64,000 nt of DNA from positions 62,001-126,000 of the forward strand of contig CAWBVG010000047.1 of assembly GCA_963792175.1 (NCBI GenBank), read 5' to 3'. The position numbers and the translations under genes are program-made. Positions 51,856 through 61,600 of the stretch are shown in pieces (within the stretch, counting starts at the first letter, position 1; each line of letters starts with the position of its first letter). The stretch comes from CAWBVG01 sp963792175. GTDB lineage: Bacteria > Acidobacteriota > Vicinamibacteria > Vicinamibacterales > CAVVIG01. The notes beneath the pieces are model-generated. The model was not told the origin of the DNA. It saw only the letters and a program-made list of their open reading frames with translations, and did no database searches.

Positions 51856-52139
51856 GCGATGCGGCGGTTGATGTCGTCGGCGCGCTGGCTGGCGCGGAAC
51901 TCGATGATGCGGAAGTCGGCGAGTCCGTGCGAGTGAAACGGATCCTGCTGAATGATGGACTGAATCTCGTCCCGGCTCGCGCCGACAGCGATGATGATCC
52001 CGCCGTCTCTGGGGATCTTCCGGCCCGACACCAGGAAATGGCCTGAGGCGTAGTACTTCTTCAGGAACTTGACGTGCGCCGTCATGTGGCGGTCGATTTC
52101 AGCGAGGTCGACCTTGTAGATCAGTTCGATGACAAACAT
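51837..52139 (-). CDS. YciI-family protein
   Basis: This 100-residue ferredoxin-like fold protein reads MFVIELIYKVDLAEIDRHMTAHVKFLKKYYASGHFLVSGRK in sequence, then GGIIIAVGASRDEIQSIIQQDPFHSHGLADFRIIEF. The His-Asp pair seen in YciI (DRHMTAH, DPFHSHGLAD) is present, and the length is normal. The function is unknown; some homologues are lactonases or dehydrochlorinase-like. ATG 52139 begins the conserved strand. Confidence 0.87.
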   Translation of the reverse strand: MFVIELIYKVDLAEIDRHMTAHVKFLKKYYASGHFLVSGRKIPRDGGIIIAVGASRDEIQSIIQQDPFHSHGLADFRIIEFRASQRADDINRRIAAADSS

Positions 52140-52243
52140 CGCCGCACGAGCTTCTCTCAAACACCGGGCGGCGTAAAGCCCATGCGGCCCGATGGTCGCG
52201 ATGGACGATGCAGCCGCTCGAGGATCAGTAGCCGTTACACGAG

Positions 52244-52249
52244 TAGAAT
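52244..52249 (+). promoter_or_regulatory. -10 box TAGAAT, probable leaderless start
   Basis: TAGAAT lies six bases before ATG 52256, with no ribosome-binding site between. Confidence 0.5.
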
Positions 52250-52255
52250 GCGGCC

Positions 52256-52657
52256 ATGAAGAAGCTGATTGCCGGTTTCACGGCGGGGCTTGCCATTGGA
52301 CTTGTTGCCGCCACCGCCGCGTTCACGAGCAGCCCTCTGACGGCAAGTGCCGTCGGCGTTTCGCCGCAGGCTCGCGGCGCGGCCGCGAGCACTGTCAAGG
52401 TCGTCCTGGACAACCCCCGCGTGCGGGTGCGCGACGTCACGTTCCCGCCAGGAGTGACCGGGATGCACACCCACGAACTGCCGCACGTGGGCATCGTGAT
52501 TCAGGGCGGCACACTGGTCTTCAAGTACCCGGACGGCAAGTCCGAGACGATGAACCTCGAGGTGGGAGGCGTCGGGTTCCGCGAGGCGCACGTGACGCAC
52601 GAACCCGTCAACCCGGGCTCCTCGCCGGTGCGGGTGATCGAGGTCGAGCTCAAATAG
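52256..52657 (+). CDS. Secreted single-domain cupin
   Basis: This 133-residue protein has signal peptide MKKLIAGFTAGLAIGLVAATAAF and one cupin domain. VRDVTFPPGVTGMHTHELPHVGIVI gives the HxHx(n)H metal motif, GGTLVFKYPDGKSE the middle strand, and FREAHVTHEPVNPGSSPVRVIEVEL the second motif with a His. The role is unknown; metal-dependent small-molecule binding or oxidation in the periplasm is plausible. Confidence 0.84.
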   Translation: MKKLIAGFTAGLAIGLVAATAAFTSSPLTASAVGVSPQARGAAASTVKVVLDNPRVRVRDVTFPPGVTGMHTHELPHVGIVIQGGTLVFKYPDGKSETMNLEVGGVGFREAHVTHEPVNPGSSPVRVIEVELK

Positions 52658-52664
52658 GCCGGCG

Positions 52665-53814
52665 TCAGTAACCCTTCCACAGCCATTCGAGCGCGGCAGG
52701 CAGGGTTTGTTGCTTGACCGGCCGATCGCAGTGGGCGGCGTTGCGGGCGAAGACGAACTGGTAGCGGTAGCCCTTGGCCGCAAGGACTTTGGCCATGTTC
52801 TCGTTCGCGACCACCCAGTCGTGCATGTTGTCGCGCATCAGGTTTGGATTGAACAGATCGCGATCGCCGACCTCCATCCAGAGGCGAATCGGCTTCGGCG
52901 GACTGTTCGGGATCAGGCGCTCGTGGTATTCCCACGCGCCGTGCGGCGTCTCGGCGCTCGGCGGCCACTGCTGGTTCACGTACGTGCCCGAGTACGTCAG
53001 GACCCGGTGATAGAGCTCCGGGTGATACCACGCCATGCTCAGCGCCGCCGATCCCCCGGAACTGCAGCCCATCGTCGCCCGCCCCTCGGGATCCTTGGTC
53101 AACTTGACGTTGTATTGCTTTTCGACGAGCGGCAGCACCTCGGTCTCCACGAACTCCGCATAGCGTCCTGACATCGTGTCGTATTCCAGACCGCGCTGAC
53201 TGCCCTGCGCGTCGCCGCTGCCATTGGCGATGGAGATGGCAATCATGACCGGCACGCGCTTCTGCGCGATCAGGTTGTCGAGGGCGGTGAACAGCAGTTG
53301 GTCGGGCCCATCGGCGCCGACGATGAATGGCGCGGCGGTTCCGGGAACATATTGCTTGGGTACGTAGACCGCCACTCGCCGTGTGTATGGCGCCGGATGG
53401 CTGGTCGTGACGACCAGCTTCGCGGGATCGGCCGGATCGACCGTGCCAAACGTTCCGGCGTCCCGTGCGATGCCTGGATAGATCTTGCTGTCGGCCGAAT
53501 TCATCGTGAACGTATGAACCGTCCCCTGCGGCACACCGTCCTGCACGGTCATCTCCGGCGCGGGGTTGTGCGTCGGCCCGATGATGAAGTTCCCGTCCGC
53601 ATCGGCAGGCAGGAACCGCGGCGTCAGGTAATTCCTTCGCCTGAACGTACCCCGGCGTGTGCGGATCGCGGGTTGGCGGCACCGGCCGCGGGGGCGTCGG
53701 CTGCGCGGCCGGCGTCTGGGTGGCCGGCGCGGCCGCGCCGACCTGGGCGATCGCCGGGCGTCCCGCACTGAACAAGGCGACGACGATGGCGGCACTCAGT
53801 CTCGATGTATTCAT
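52665..53814 (-). CDS. Secreted esterase (enterochelin-esterase/esterase D-like), frameshifted
   Basis: This is a ~382-residue protein. Signal peptide and linker (NTSRLSAAIVVALFSAGRPAIAQ) are followed by TPRFLPADADGNFIIGPTHNPAPEM, a carbohydrate-binding-like beta domain. The hydrolase domain reads RRVAVYVPKQYVPGTAAPFIVGADGP, nucleophile elbow ATMGCSSGGSAALSMAW, GDRDLFNPN (acid) and FARNAAHCDRPV (His). It is similar to Fes/ferulic esterases (putative esterase family). A frameshift near 53635, after PGYVQAKE, separates the signal region. It is divergent from the protease gene. Confidence 0.82.
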
Positions 53815-53879
53815 GATTCACCTTCGTCCATTTCGTTGTACGTTGAGCCCTGCATCGTTCACGTACCTGTGACGCGACT

Positions 53880-55599
53880 ATGAACCATCGCCGCGGCGGC
53901 ATGACCATCGCCTGGACGCTCGTCGCGGCGACGCTCATTTTTCCGGGTCGCGCCCACGGGGAGCGCGCCAAGTCGCCGGCCGATGCCACAGTGTACATTC
54001 GACTGGTCGGCAGCCTGCATGCCGACATCGAGGAAGCTGGCGTCAAGCGAGCCATCGACGTGGAACGCGTCGAAATCGCGACCGGCAGCGGATTCGTCAT
54101 CTCGCCGTTTGGATACGTCGTCACGAACAATCACGTCGTCGCCAGCGGCGAGCAGTTCCTGCTGACGCGAGGGATTCAGCACGTCAAGATCACGACCAAG
54201 GTTTCGAGAATCGACGTCTGCTTTCCTCAAGGAACGATCGCTGCGCAGGGCATGTCGTCACAGTGCACGGAGGCGACTGTCACCGCGGCGGACGCCGGGC
54301 TGGACCTCGCCGTCCTGTTCGTCAATGCCTCGAATCTTCCGTACGTCGCGATCGGCGACTCCGATGCGGTCAGCGCGGGCCATCCAGTCGATGCGCTCGG
54401 TTACCCATTTGGGGCGGACGTCGAGGTCGGAAAGATCGCGACCGCGCGCAACATCGTGCCTGAAATCAGCACGACGCCAGGATCGATTTCGGCATTGCGC
54501 ACCAGCGACGCCGGCGACCGGCGATTTCTGCAGATCACGAATTCAATCAATCCCGGCAACAGCGGCGGCCCGCTCGTCGATCGAGACGGGTTTGCTCTTG
54601 GCGTCATCAGCATGAAGCTTGCCGGCGCATCAGGCATCGGGTTCGCGATACCGGTGAACGTGCTGAAGGATTTCCTGGAATCCCGCGGCGTCGATCAGCT
54701 GATGCCGGCGCGCCGGCTGCGGCTCGGTCCGGTGCAGAACCTGGAGGCGAAAGCGGTCAGGGTCCGCATGCCGGAGGGCATGGCCGACGTCTCGGCGTTC
54801 CGATCGCACATCGAGACCGATGGCCGGGCGGCGGAAGTCGCGTTGCGGATTGACCGGGTGTTCTCGCCGTGGAATCTCACGCAGCTCGAACAGGCGCTGA
54901 TCGGCTCGCCAACGTTCGAGCGCCCGATGTCGGCGGAGAGCCGGAAATCGTCGCGCCTGAGCAACTCGCCGATGATCGTGGGCCGCGTCAGCGACGTTCG
55001 GGACGATGGCAGCAGCGCGACACAGATGGCTTACGGCGTCCTGGATCTGGGCCGCGAGAAGCTCGTCGCCCGCTATGTGGGTCCGATCGAGCAGATGGCG
55101 TTCAACGAAAGCGTGTTGCGGCAGTCGCTGGCGAGCATCGAGGGACAGCGGTCGCCGCTGACGGACACAGTGGCAGTAGACGCGGTGAAATGGGCGACGG
55201 CTCCCACGGCGAACGGGTCGGGCCTGGTGCCGATGCCCTCGGGCTGGGTCGTCGAGCCCGGCGGACCGTCGACCTGCTCCGGCCTGCCGCAGCCGACCGG
55301 GACGACGTCGATGTTTCATGCCGATGATTTCACGGTGGCGCTGCGGGTCGCGGTCTGGCCGACGGCCGTGATGGCGCCGGACGGCGCGGCCGCCACCTGT
55401 TCGTCCTCTCGCGGCACGCTGGGCAGCGCGTCGTACGGGATGCAGGGAGAATGGCTCGGCGTGCGCGTACTTCGTCGAAGGCGTCTTCTCCGCCGGCGCC
55501 GCCGGTCAGCTCGTGCAGCTCGAAGTGATCGCGCCGGAGCAGAAGCGGGCGTTCGCGCACGCGCTGCTCGCAGCCTGGCTCAGGAGGAACACGGAGTAG
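53880..55599 (+). CDS. Secreted trypsin-like (S1C) serine protease, frameshifted near the 3' end
   Basis: This ~572-residue protein has signal MTIAWTLVAATLIFPGRAHG. The S1 domain holds the complete triad: His in GYVVTNNHVVASGE, Asp in DAGLDLAVLFV and Ser in SINPGNSGGPLVDRDG. The remaining ~300 residues form a beta-rich C-terminal domain of unknown type, without a PDZ signature. One frameshift near 55470 hides the end (YFVEGVFSAGAAGQLVQLE...LLAAWLRRNTE). It probably acts in the periplasm; ATG 53880 lies 65 bases from the divergent esterase. Confidence 0.83.
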
Positions 55600-55689
55600 G
55601 CCTCATCGCTGCCTTGGCCGGAGCGGTATACGCGAAGAACCTCGGCCGCCGGTTCACTGTCATAATGGAGGCCGCAGCTGAGGTCTCGC

Positions 55690-57008
55690 GTGGAACATCA
55701 CAAGAAACTCGCCATCCTGGTCGGCGGTGGACCCGCCCCCGGCATCAACAGCGTCATCGGCGCCGCCACCATCCGCGCCGCCCTCGAAGGCATGGACGTC
55801 GTCGGCATCCGCGACGGCTTCGAGGGGCTGATGCACGGGCGACATCGAACACATCACGCCGCTCACGATCGACGCGCGTCAGCCGCATCCATTTCCGCGG
55901 CGGCTCGCACATCGGCATCTCGCGCGCCAACCCGACCTCGGATCCGAAGGCGCTCGAAAACGTCGTGATCTCGCTGCTGCGTCTCGACGTGACCGGACTG
56001 CTCACGATTGGCGGCGACGACACGGCGTATCTCCGCGATGAAGGTCGAGGAACACGCGCAGGGGCGGCATTCACGTCGTGCACGTGCCGAAGACCATCGA
56101 CAACGATCTCGATCTGCCGCCGACGGTCGACACCTTCGGGTTCCAGACCGCCCGGCACTACGGCGCCGAAATCGTCAAGAACCTGATGGTCGATGCGAAG
56201 ACCACGTCGCGCTGGTATTTCGTGATCACGATGGGACGCAAGGCCGGGCATCTCGCGCTCGGGATCGGCAAGGCCGCCGGATGCACTCTGACGCTGATTC
56301 CGGAAGAGTTCCCGAAGCCGCTCCGGCTGAAAACGATCGTCGACACGCTGGTCGGCGCGATCATCAAGCGTCTGAGCTACGGACGCCGCGACGGCGTCGC
56401 GATGATCGCCGAAGGCGTCGTCCTCGACGTGGACCCGAACGACCTGTCGTCACTGCACGAGGTCGAACGGGATGCGCACGGGAATCTCCGCATCGCCGAG
56501 GTGAACATCGGCGAGATCCTCAAGGCGCAAGTGGCGGCGCGGCTGAAAGCGCTGGGGATGAAGGCGACGCTGGTGGCCAAGAACATCGGCTACGAGCTCC
56601 GGTGCGCGGATCCGATTCCTTACGACATGGAGTACACGCGCGACCTGGGTTACTGCGCGGCCAAATTTCTCCTGGCCGGCGGCAACGCCGCGATGATCTC
56701 GATGCAGGGCGGACACTTCGTGCCGATCCCGTTCTCGGCGTTGATCGACCGCGAGACCGGCCGCGCCCGTGTTGCGGCTGGTGGATACCCATTCCACGCG
56801 CTACGCCATCGCCCGCCGTTACATGATCCGGCTGCGCCGCGATGATTTCGACGATCCGCACGAACTGGCGAAGTTCGCCGCGACGGCCGGCCTGTCGCTC
56901 GAAGAGTTCCGCCGGCAGTTCGAGTATCTGGTCGAGGACGAACCGCCGCCGCTCATCGTGGACTCCGAAGGCGAGGCGAAGGCGGACGCCGCCACGCCGG
57001 GCACCTAG
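55690..57008 (+). CDS. pfkA: 6-phosphofructokinase with pyrophosphate-type residues, frameshifted
   Basis: This ~439-residue enzyme has LAILVGGGPAPGINSVIGAA (N-terminal loop), TIGGDDTAYL, PKTIDNDLDLP and MGRKAGHLAL. The Asp in GGDD and Lys in PKTIDND are the pair associated with pyrophosphate-dependent enzymes, whereas ATP enzymes normally have GGDG and PGTIDND. So phosphate donor PPi is inferred. It phosphorylates fructose 6-phosphate in glycolysis, reversibly if PPi-linked. Three frameshifts (near 55840, 56040 and 56770) break it. GTG 55690 follows GAGG at a normal distance. Confidence 0.83.
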
Positions 57009-57023
57009 ACCGCGACAGCGCGA

Positions 57024-57290
57024 TCAGTACTCGGCAAACACTTCGTCGATGTAACAGTACAACCAGCGTTCGCCAGGCTCCGCCGACGCGATGACCGGGT
57101 GATGGGCGGCGCGGGCATGCCGGCTCGCGTGCCGGTTCGGCGACGCATCGCAGCACAACGTCGCGCCGCACGTCTGGCAGGTGCGCAAGTGGACCCACCG
57201 GTCACCGGTCTTCACGCACTCTTCGCAGATCCGCACCCGCGGCAGCGTGACGGTCGTAATGGCCGAGATTTCAGGACAGCCCGCCACCAT
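57024..57290 (-). CDS. UBP-type zinc-finger protein
   Basis: This 88-residue protein reads CEECVKTGDRWVHLRTCQTCGATLCCDASPNRHASRHARAAHHPVIASAEPGERWLYCYIDEVF in sequence. It is a ZnF-UBP domain with the Cys/His ligands and SPNRHA..H motif that in eukaryotes binds ubiquitin C-termini; in bacteria its partner is unknown. ATG 57290 has AAGGAG six bases upstream. It is convergent with phosphofructokinase. Confidence 0.87.
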   Translation of the reverse strand: MVAGCPEISAITTVTLPRVRICEECVKTGDRWVHLRTCQTCGATLCCDASPNRHASRHARAAHHPVIASAEPGERWLYCYIDEVFAEY

Positions 57291-57443
57291 GCTCAACTCC
57301 TTCCGGCGCGACAGCGGCTCACGTTACCGTATCACCTGGCAACCAACGTTCCAGGCCTTTTCGCCGCCGGCGGCCGCTGCGGGAGTAGAATCACGCCCGG
57401 AAACCCGCACACGCAGCCTTTGTGCGGAACGAGGAGTAGGGCG

Positions 57444-58825
57444 ATGAGATCAACGACACTGCGGCTCGCGCTGGCGTTCGTCCTCCTGTGCAGCGTGCGC
57501 GAGACGTTCGCGCAGAGCGGTCTCGCCGATCGCTGGGTCGGCACCTGGACGACCGCGGAAGTCGGCCGTCCACAAGCGCCCGTGCCGCCGACGGCGCCGC
57601 CGCTTGCGCCCTTCATGGTCAACGCCAGGTGTCCGGCGCCTGCCACGCCGCCGGTGGCTCCGCCGCCAGGCCAGGTTTTTGCCCCGCCGCCGTACGTCCA
57701 CTTCACGAATCAGACGCTGCGTCAAATCGTCCGCACCAGCATCGGTGGATCGAAAGTGCGCGTCGTCCTCAGTAACGCGTACGGGACGGCACCGGTCACC
57801 ATCGGTGGCGCGCACATCGCGCTCCGCGACAAACAGGGAGCCATCCAGGCCGCGTCCGGCGGCGCGCTGACGTTCAGCGGAAAGCCGACGATGACGATTC
57901 CCGCGAACGCCGTCGCCTACAGCGATCCCGTCACGCTGACGGTGCCGCCGATGTCGGACCTCGCCATCGATCTCTATCTGCCCGGCACGACCAACACGCC
58001 AGCCACCCTGACGATGCATGGCGCTGCGCTTCAGACCAGCTACATCTCCGAAACCGGCAACTACGCCGGCAAGACGACGATGCCCGAAGTCGGCACGACG
58101 CGGAGCTGGTTCCTGCTCTCACGCGTGGACGTCGTGGCGCCCGGACGCGACCGGCGCCATCGTCGCATTCGGCGATTCGATCACCGATGGTGCGCAATCG
58201 ACGCGCGGACACGAATAACCGCTGGCCCGATCATCTGGCGAGACGGCTGCAGGCGCAGGGGATCAAGATGGGCGTGCTGAACGCGGGCATCGGCGGGAAT
58301 CGTGTCCTGAACGAAGCGGCTGTGCCCGCGGGCGTCGACAGCCGGGCGGTTGGCGCCGGCATCAACGCGCTGGCGCGATTCGAGCGCCACGTGCTGTCGC
58401 TGCCAGGCGCGACGCACGTCATCGTGCTGGAAGGCATCAACGACATCGGCAACGCGCGGCAGAACCCGACGCCGTCAGCGCAGGATCTCATCGCCGCGCA
58501 CAAACAGCTCATCGAGCAGGCGCACGCGCGCGGGCTCAAGGCGATCGGCGCGACGCTGACGCCGTTCTGGGGCGCCGCGTATTACACCGAAGCCGGCGAA
58601 GCCAAGCGCCAGGCGCTCAACGAGTGGATTCGGACGGGCAAGGCCTACGACGGCGTCATCGATTTCGACAAGGCGACCCGCGACCCGGCCGATCCGAAGA
58701 AACTCCTCGAGAAATACGATTCGTGCGACTACCTGCACCCGAGCGACGCCGGGTACAAGGCCATGGGCGACGCGATCGATCTGTCGCTCTTCAAGAGCGG
58801 CTCGGCCACCTCATCGTCGCGCTGA
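57444..58825 (+). CDS. Secreted SGNH/GDSL hydrolase with N-terminal beta domain, frameshifted
   Basis: This ~460-residue protein has signal LRLALAFVLLCSVRETFAQ, then a Pro-rich linker and a beta-sandwich (LRQIVRTSIGGSKVRVVLSNAYGTAPV). The SGNH domain has AFGDSITDG (block I Ser), GIGGNRV (block II Gly), LEGINDIGN (block III Asn) and SCDYLHPSDAGYKAMG (block V Asp-His). It is an esterase or polysaccharide deacetylase-like enzyme. GAGGAG precedes ATG 57444. Two frameshifts near 58150 and 58215 fall on either side of block I. Confidence 0.84.
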
Positions 58826-58850
58826 CCGCGCGCCCGGGCGGAAGCGGGGC

Positions 58851-58856
58851 TACACT
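58851..58856 (+). promoter_or_regulatory. -10 box TACACT, probable leaderless start
   Basis: TACACT lies seven bases before GTG 58864; no ribosome-binding site is visible. Confidence 0.45.
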
Positions 58857-58863
58857 GGTACTC

Positions 58864-60498
58864 GTGGTCCGCGTGCTGGCCGTTCTTGTCGCGCTCGTTG
58901 CCGCCGGCGCCGGCGCGGCCGGGCAGGCGGCCAGCGTGCTGCACATCAAGGTCGTACTGGTCGATGCGGATCGGAAAGCGACGCCGATCGCGCGTCATGC
59001 TCTCCTCATCAGCGACAACCCGGCCACCGCGGCGCCGCGGCGCATCGTCACCTCGATGGATGGCGCCGCCGATGTGCGGCTGCCCCCTGGCAACTACACC
59101 GTCGAATCGGACCAGCCGGTCGCGTTCCGCGGCAAGGCGTACCAATGGACGCAGAACGTGGACATCGTCGCCGGCCGCGACGCTGTACTCGAGCTGACGG
59201 CCGATAACGCCGAGGTCGAGGCTGCAGGCACCGCGACGTCCATCGCGGAGACGGACCCGTGGGTGACCTTGCGTCAGTGGCACGACAGCGTGGTCGGCCT
59301 GTGGACGCCGACGACGCACGCCTCGGGATTCCTGATCGGCGAAAACGGGCTGGTCGCGACGAACCAGCGCGTCCTCGGGACCGCGACCGCAGTGGAAGTC
59401 CAGATCTCGCCGGCCGTCAAAGTCGCGGCGACGGTTCTGGTCGCCGATGCGGCACGCGACGTCGCGGTGCTCTGGATCAATCCAGCCGCCGTGTCATCGG
59501 TGCGGCCGGTGCCGCTCGGGTGCGCGGATGCGAAGCCGTCTGTCACCGACGGTCAAAAGGTCTTTGCCATCCAGGCTCCGCTCCTTCAGGAGAAGGGTCC
59601 GACTTCCGGCACCGTGAGCCAGCTGGGTGCCCACGCGTTCGTGTCGGACCTGGCCCTCTCCTCCGGTGGTGCGGGCGGCCCGGTCTTCACCCCGAGCGGC
59701 GCCGTGATCGGGCTGACCTCCGTCGACGAGCGCGCGACCGAACGGGGCGGAAAGTCCCGGGTTGTCCGGATCGATGATGTCTGCGAGGTCGTCTCCGCTG
59801 CGGAGCCGAAAATGAAAACGGCCGCGGCGCCAAACGGCACGCACTTGCCCGTCGAGCCGGCGCGGGTTTTTCCCGTTGAAGCGCTCGAGCGCGCCACGCA
59901 AACGCGCGCCGGCAGCCTCAGCCCTTACCAGATTTCATCGTCGGACTTTGACGTCTCGTTGATGACGCCCGTGCAGACGTACGGCGCCCAGCATCAGGCC
60001 GCTCGGGTGAACCGGGATCGCGGAAAGAGCGGACCTCCGACTGACGCCGAGCAAATGGTCGTGCGCGCGCTGATGGAGTTTGGCAGCTGGTCGCCATACG
60101 TCGCGGACTTTCCACCCGTGCTGCTGATCCGCGTCACGCCGAAGCTGGTCGAGAGCTTCTGGACGAAGGTGGCGCGCGGCGCCGCGCAGACCCAGGGCAT
60201 GGCCCTTCCGCCGCTGAAGCACTTCAAGTCCGGCTTTTCGCGGATGCGCGCCTTCTGCGGCGACGCGGAGGTCACCCCGATCCACCCCTTCAAGATCGAG
60301 CAGCGCGTCTCTGACAACGAGGGCATCTACGAAGGCCTGTATGTCTTCGACCCGGAGGCGCTGGGGCCGGCGTGCGGCGCCGTGAAGCTCGTGTTCTATT
60401 CGGAGAAAGAGCCGGAGAAGGGCGACACCATCGTCGCCGACGCCAACGTGGTCCAGCGAGTCTGGCAGGACTTCGAACCGTACCGCGCGTCGAAGTAG
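58864..60498 (+). CDS. Secreted trypsin-like pseudoprotease
   Basis: This 544-residue protein has signal VLAVLVALVAAGAGAAGQAAS, then a PEGA-like or carboxypeptidase-regulatory beta region (LLISDNPATAAPRRIVTS; VRLPPGNYTVESDQP). A trypsin-like fold follows: SGFLIGENGLVATNQRVLG has Gln where the catalytic His sits, ARDVAVLWI keeps Asp, and LALSSGGAGGPVFTPSG has Ala for the catalytic Ser. It should be proteolytically dead and may bind peptides. The ~200-residue C-terminal domain is unidentified. GTG 58864 or 58873 may start it. Confidence 0.78.
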   Translation: MVRVLAVLVALVAAGAGAAGQAASVLHIKVVLVDADRKATPIARHALLISDNPATAAPRRIVTSMDGAADVRLPPGNYTVESDQPVAFRGKAYQWTQNVDIVAGRDAVLELTADNAEVEAAGTATSIAETDPWVTLRQWHDSVVGLWTPTTHASGFLIGENGLVATNQRVLGTATAVEVQISPAVKVAATVLVADAARDVAVLWINPAAVSSVRPVPLGCADAKPSVTDGQKVFAIQAPLLQEKGPTSGTVSQLGAHAFVSDLALSSGGAGGPVFTPSGAVIGLTSVDERATERGGKSRVVRIDDVCEVVSAAEPKMKTAAAPNGTHLPVEPARVFPVEALERATQTRAGSLSPYQISSSDFDVSLMTPVQTYGAQHQAARVNRDRGKSGPPTDAEQMVVRALMEFGSWSPYVADFPPVLLIRVTPKLVESFWTKVARGAAQTQGMALPPLKHFKSGFSRMRAFCGDAEVTPIHPFKIEQRVSDNEGIYEGLYVFDPEALGPACGAVKLVFYSEKEPEKGDTIVADANVVQRVWQDFEPYRASK

Positions 60499-60520
60499 AC
60501 GCGCGGCGCTCGCCACCCCG

Positions 60521-61485
60521 CTACCGCGGCGGATCGTAGAAGTGATTCGCCGATGGATACGTGCTGCTGGTCAGTCGGCAGTTCAAGCCGGTCTTGCCCC
60601 AGAATTGCGGCGCGTGCCAGGTCTTCGGCGGCGCGTAGACGATATCTCCCTGTGAGGCGACGATCGATCCGGCCTCGTCACCCTCGAAGGTCCAGCGCAA
60701 CTCGCCCAGCATGACCACCCAGAACTCGGCGAAGTCCGAGTGGAAATGTCCGCGGTTGTTCGGCCCCACCGGCTGATCGGATCCGGCCTGGCCGCAAATC
60801 AGATTGCCTCGTGCCCGGTTCTTGCGGATGGCTTCCTGGGTCCAGCTTTTCCTGGCGTCGTTCTGCTTCGCGAGATCGTAGACGTTGAAGTGGATCGGCC
60901 ACGGTCTGCCGTTGGGATCGGGCACGTCGAGCGGATTGGGGCCGGTGCTCAATCGGACCGGGATGTACTCGACACCCGGTGCGCTCGCGGGCTTGTCGGG
61001 ATAGACCGGCGTCGCCGACGCGAGCGTCACCTCGAATGTGATCGCCGGCAGTTCGCCGACGACCGCGAAGGCGTGCAGCATCCGCTCGGGCACGAACACG
61101 TACGAGCCCTTGGTCGCTTCGAAGACCTCGAAGGTGCGATCGGGTTTCTCGATCTCGAACCGGATGCGGCCTTCGAGCACTGCCCACCAGGCGGGCGAAT
61201 CCGGGTACAGCTTGCGCGCGTGCGTGGTTCCCGGCGGCTCCTGGACGAGGAACGCGCGGGTGTTCTCATCCTGGATGACCGGCTCGCGCCAGGCCGGCTC
61301 CGCGTGATGCCTGGCCTTCACCTCCGCCAGCCGCGTGACCGGCTTCATCGGCGGTTGCCACGGCGTACGCGCGAGAGGCTTGGGGTAGTAGAAGACTCTG
61401 CTGTCAGTGCCGCCTGGCGCCTGCGCGGCGCAGCAGAGCCGGAAGGAAAAGCAGCGACAGCGCCGCCGAATCGCCAGGTCCTCAT
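60521..61485 (-). CDS. Secreted two-domain cupin, frameshifted in the signal peptide
   Basis: This ~321-residue protein has ATG 61485 with GGAGGCGGTGAGG upstream, MRTWRFGGAVAAF, a shift near 61440, then CAAQAPGGTDSRVFYYPKP. The first cupin (AWWAVLEGRIRFEIEKPDRTFEVFEATKGSYVFVPERMLHAFAV) and second cupin (NNRGHFHSDFAEFWVVMLGELRWTFEG; DIVYAPPKTWHAPQFWG) keep His metal ligands, the second more completely. The role is unknown. Confidence 0.78.
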
Positions 61486-61600
61486 CCTCACCGCCTCCTG
61501 TCCGCGAACGACGCGGCATAGTATCACCGCAACTCGCGGAGATGTCGGCACGGTCAACCTTGTGCTGGAGGCGACCGTCATAGCTGAGAGGCATCAGGAG

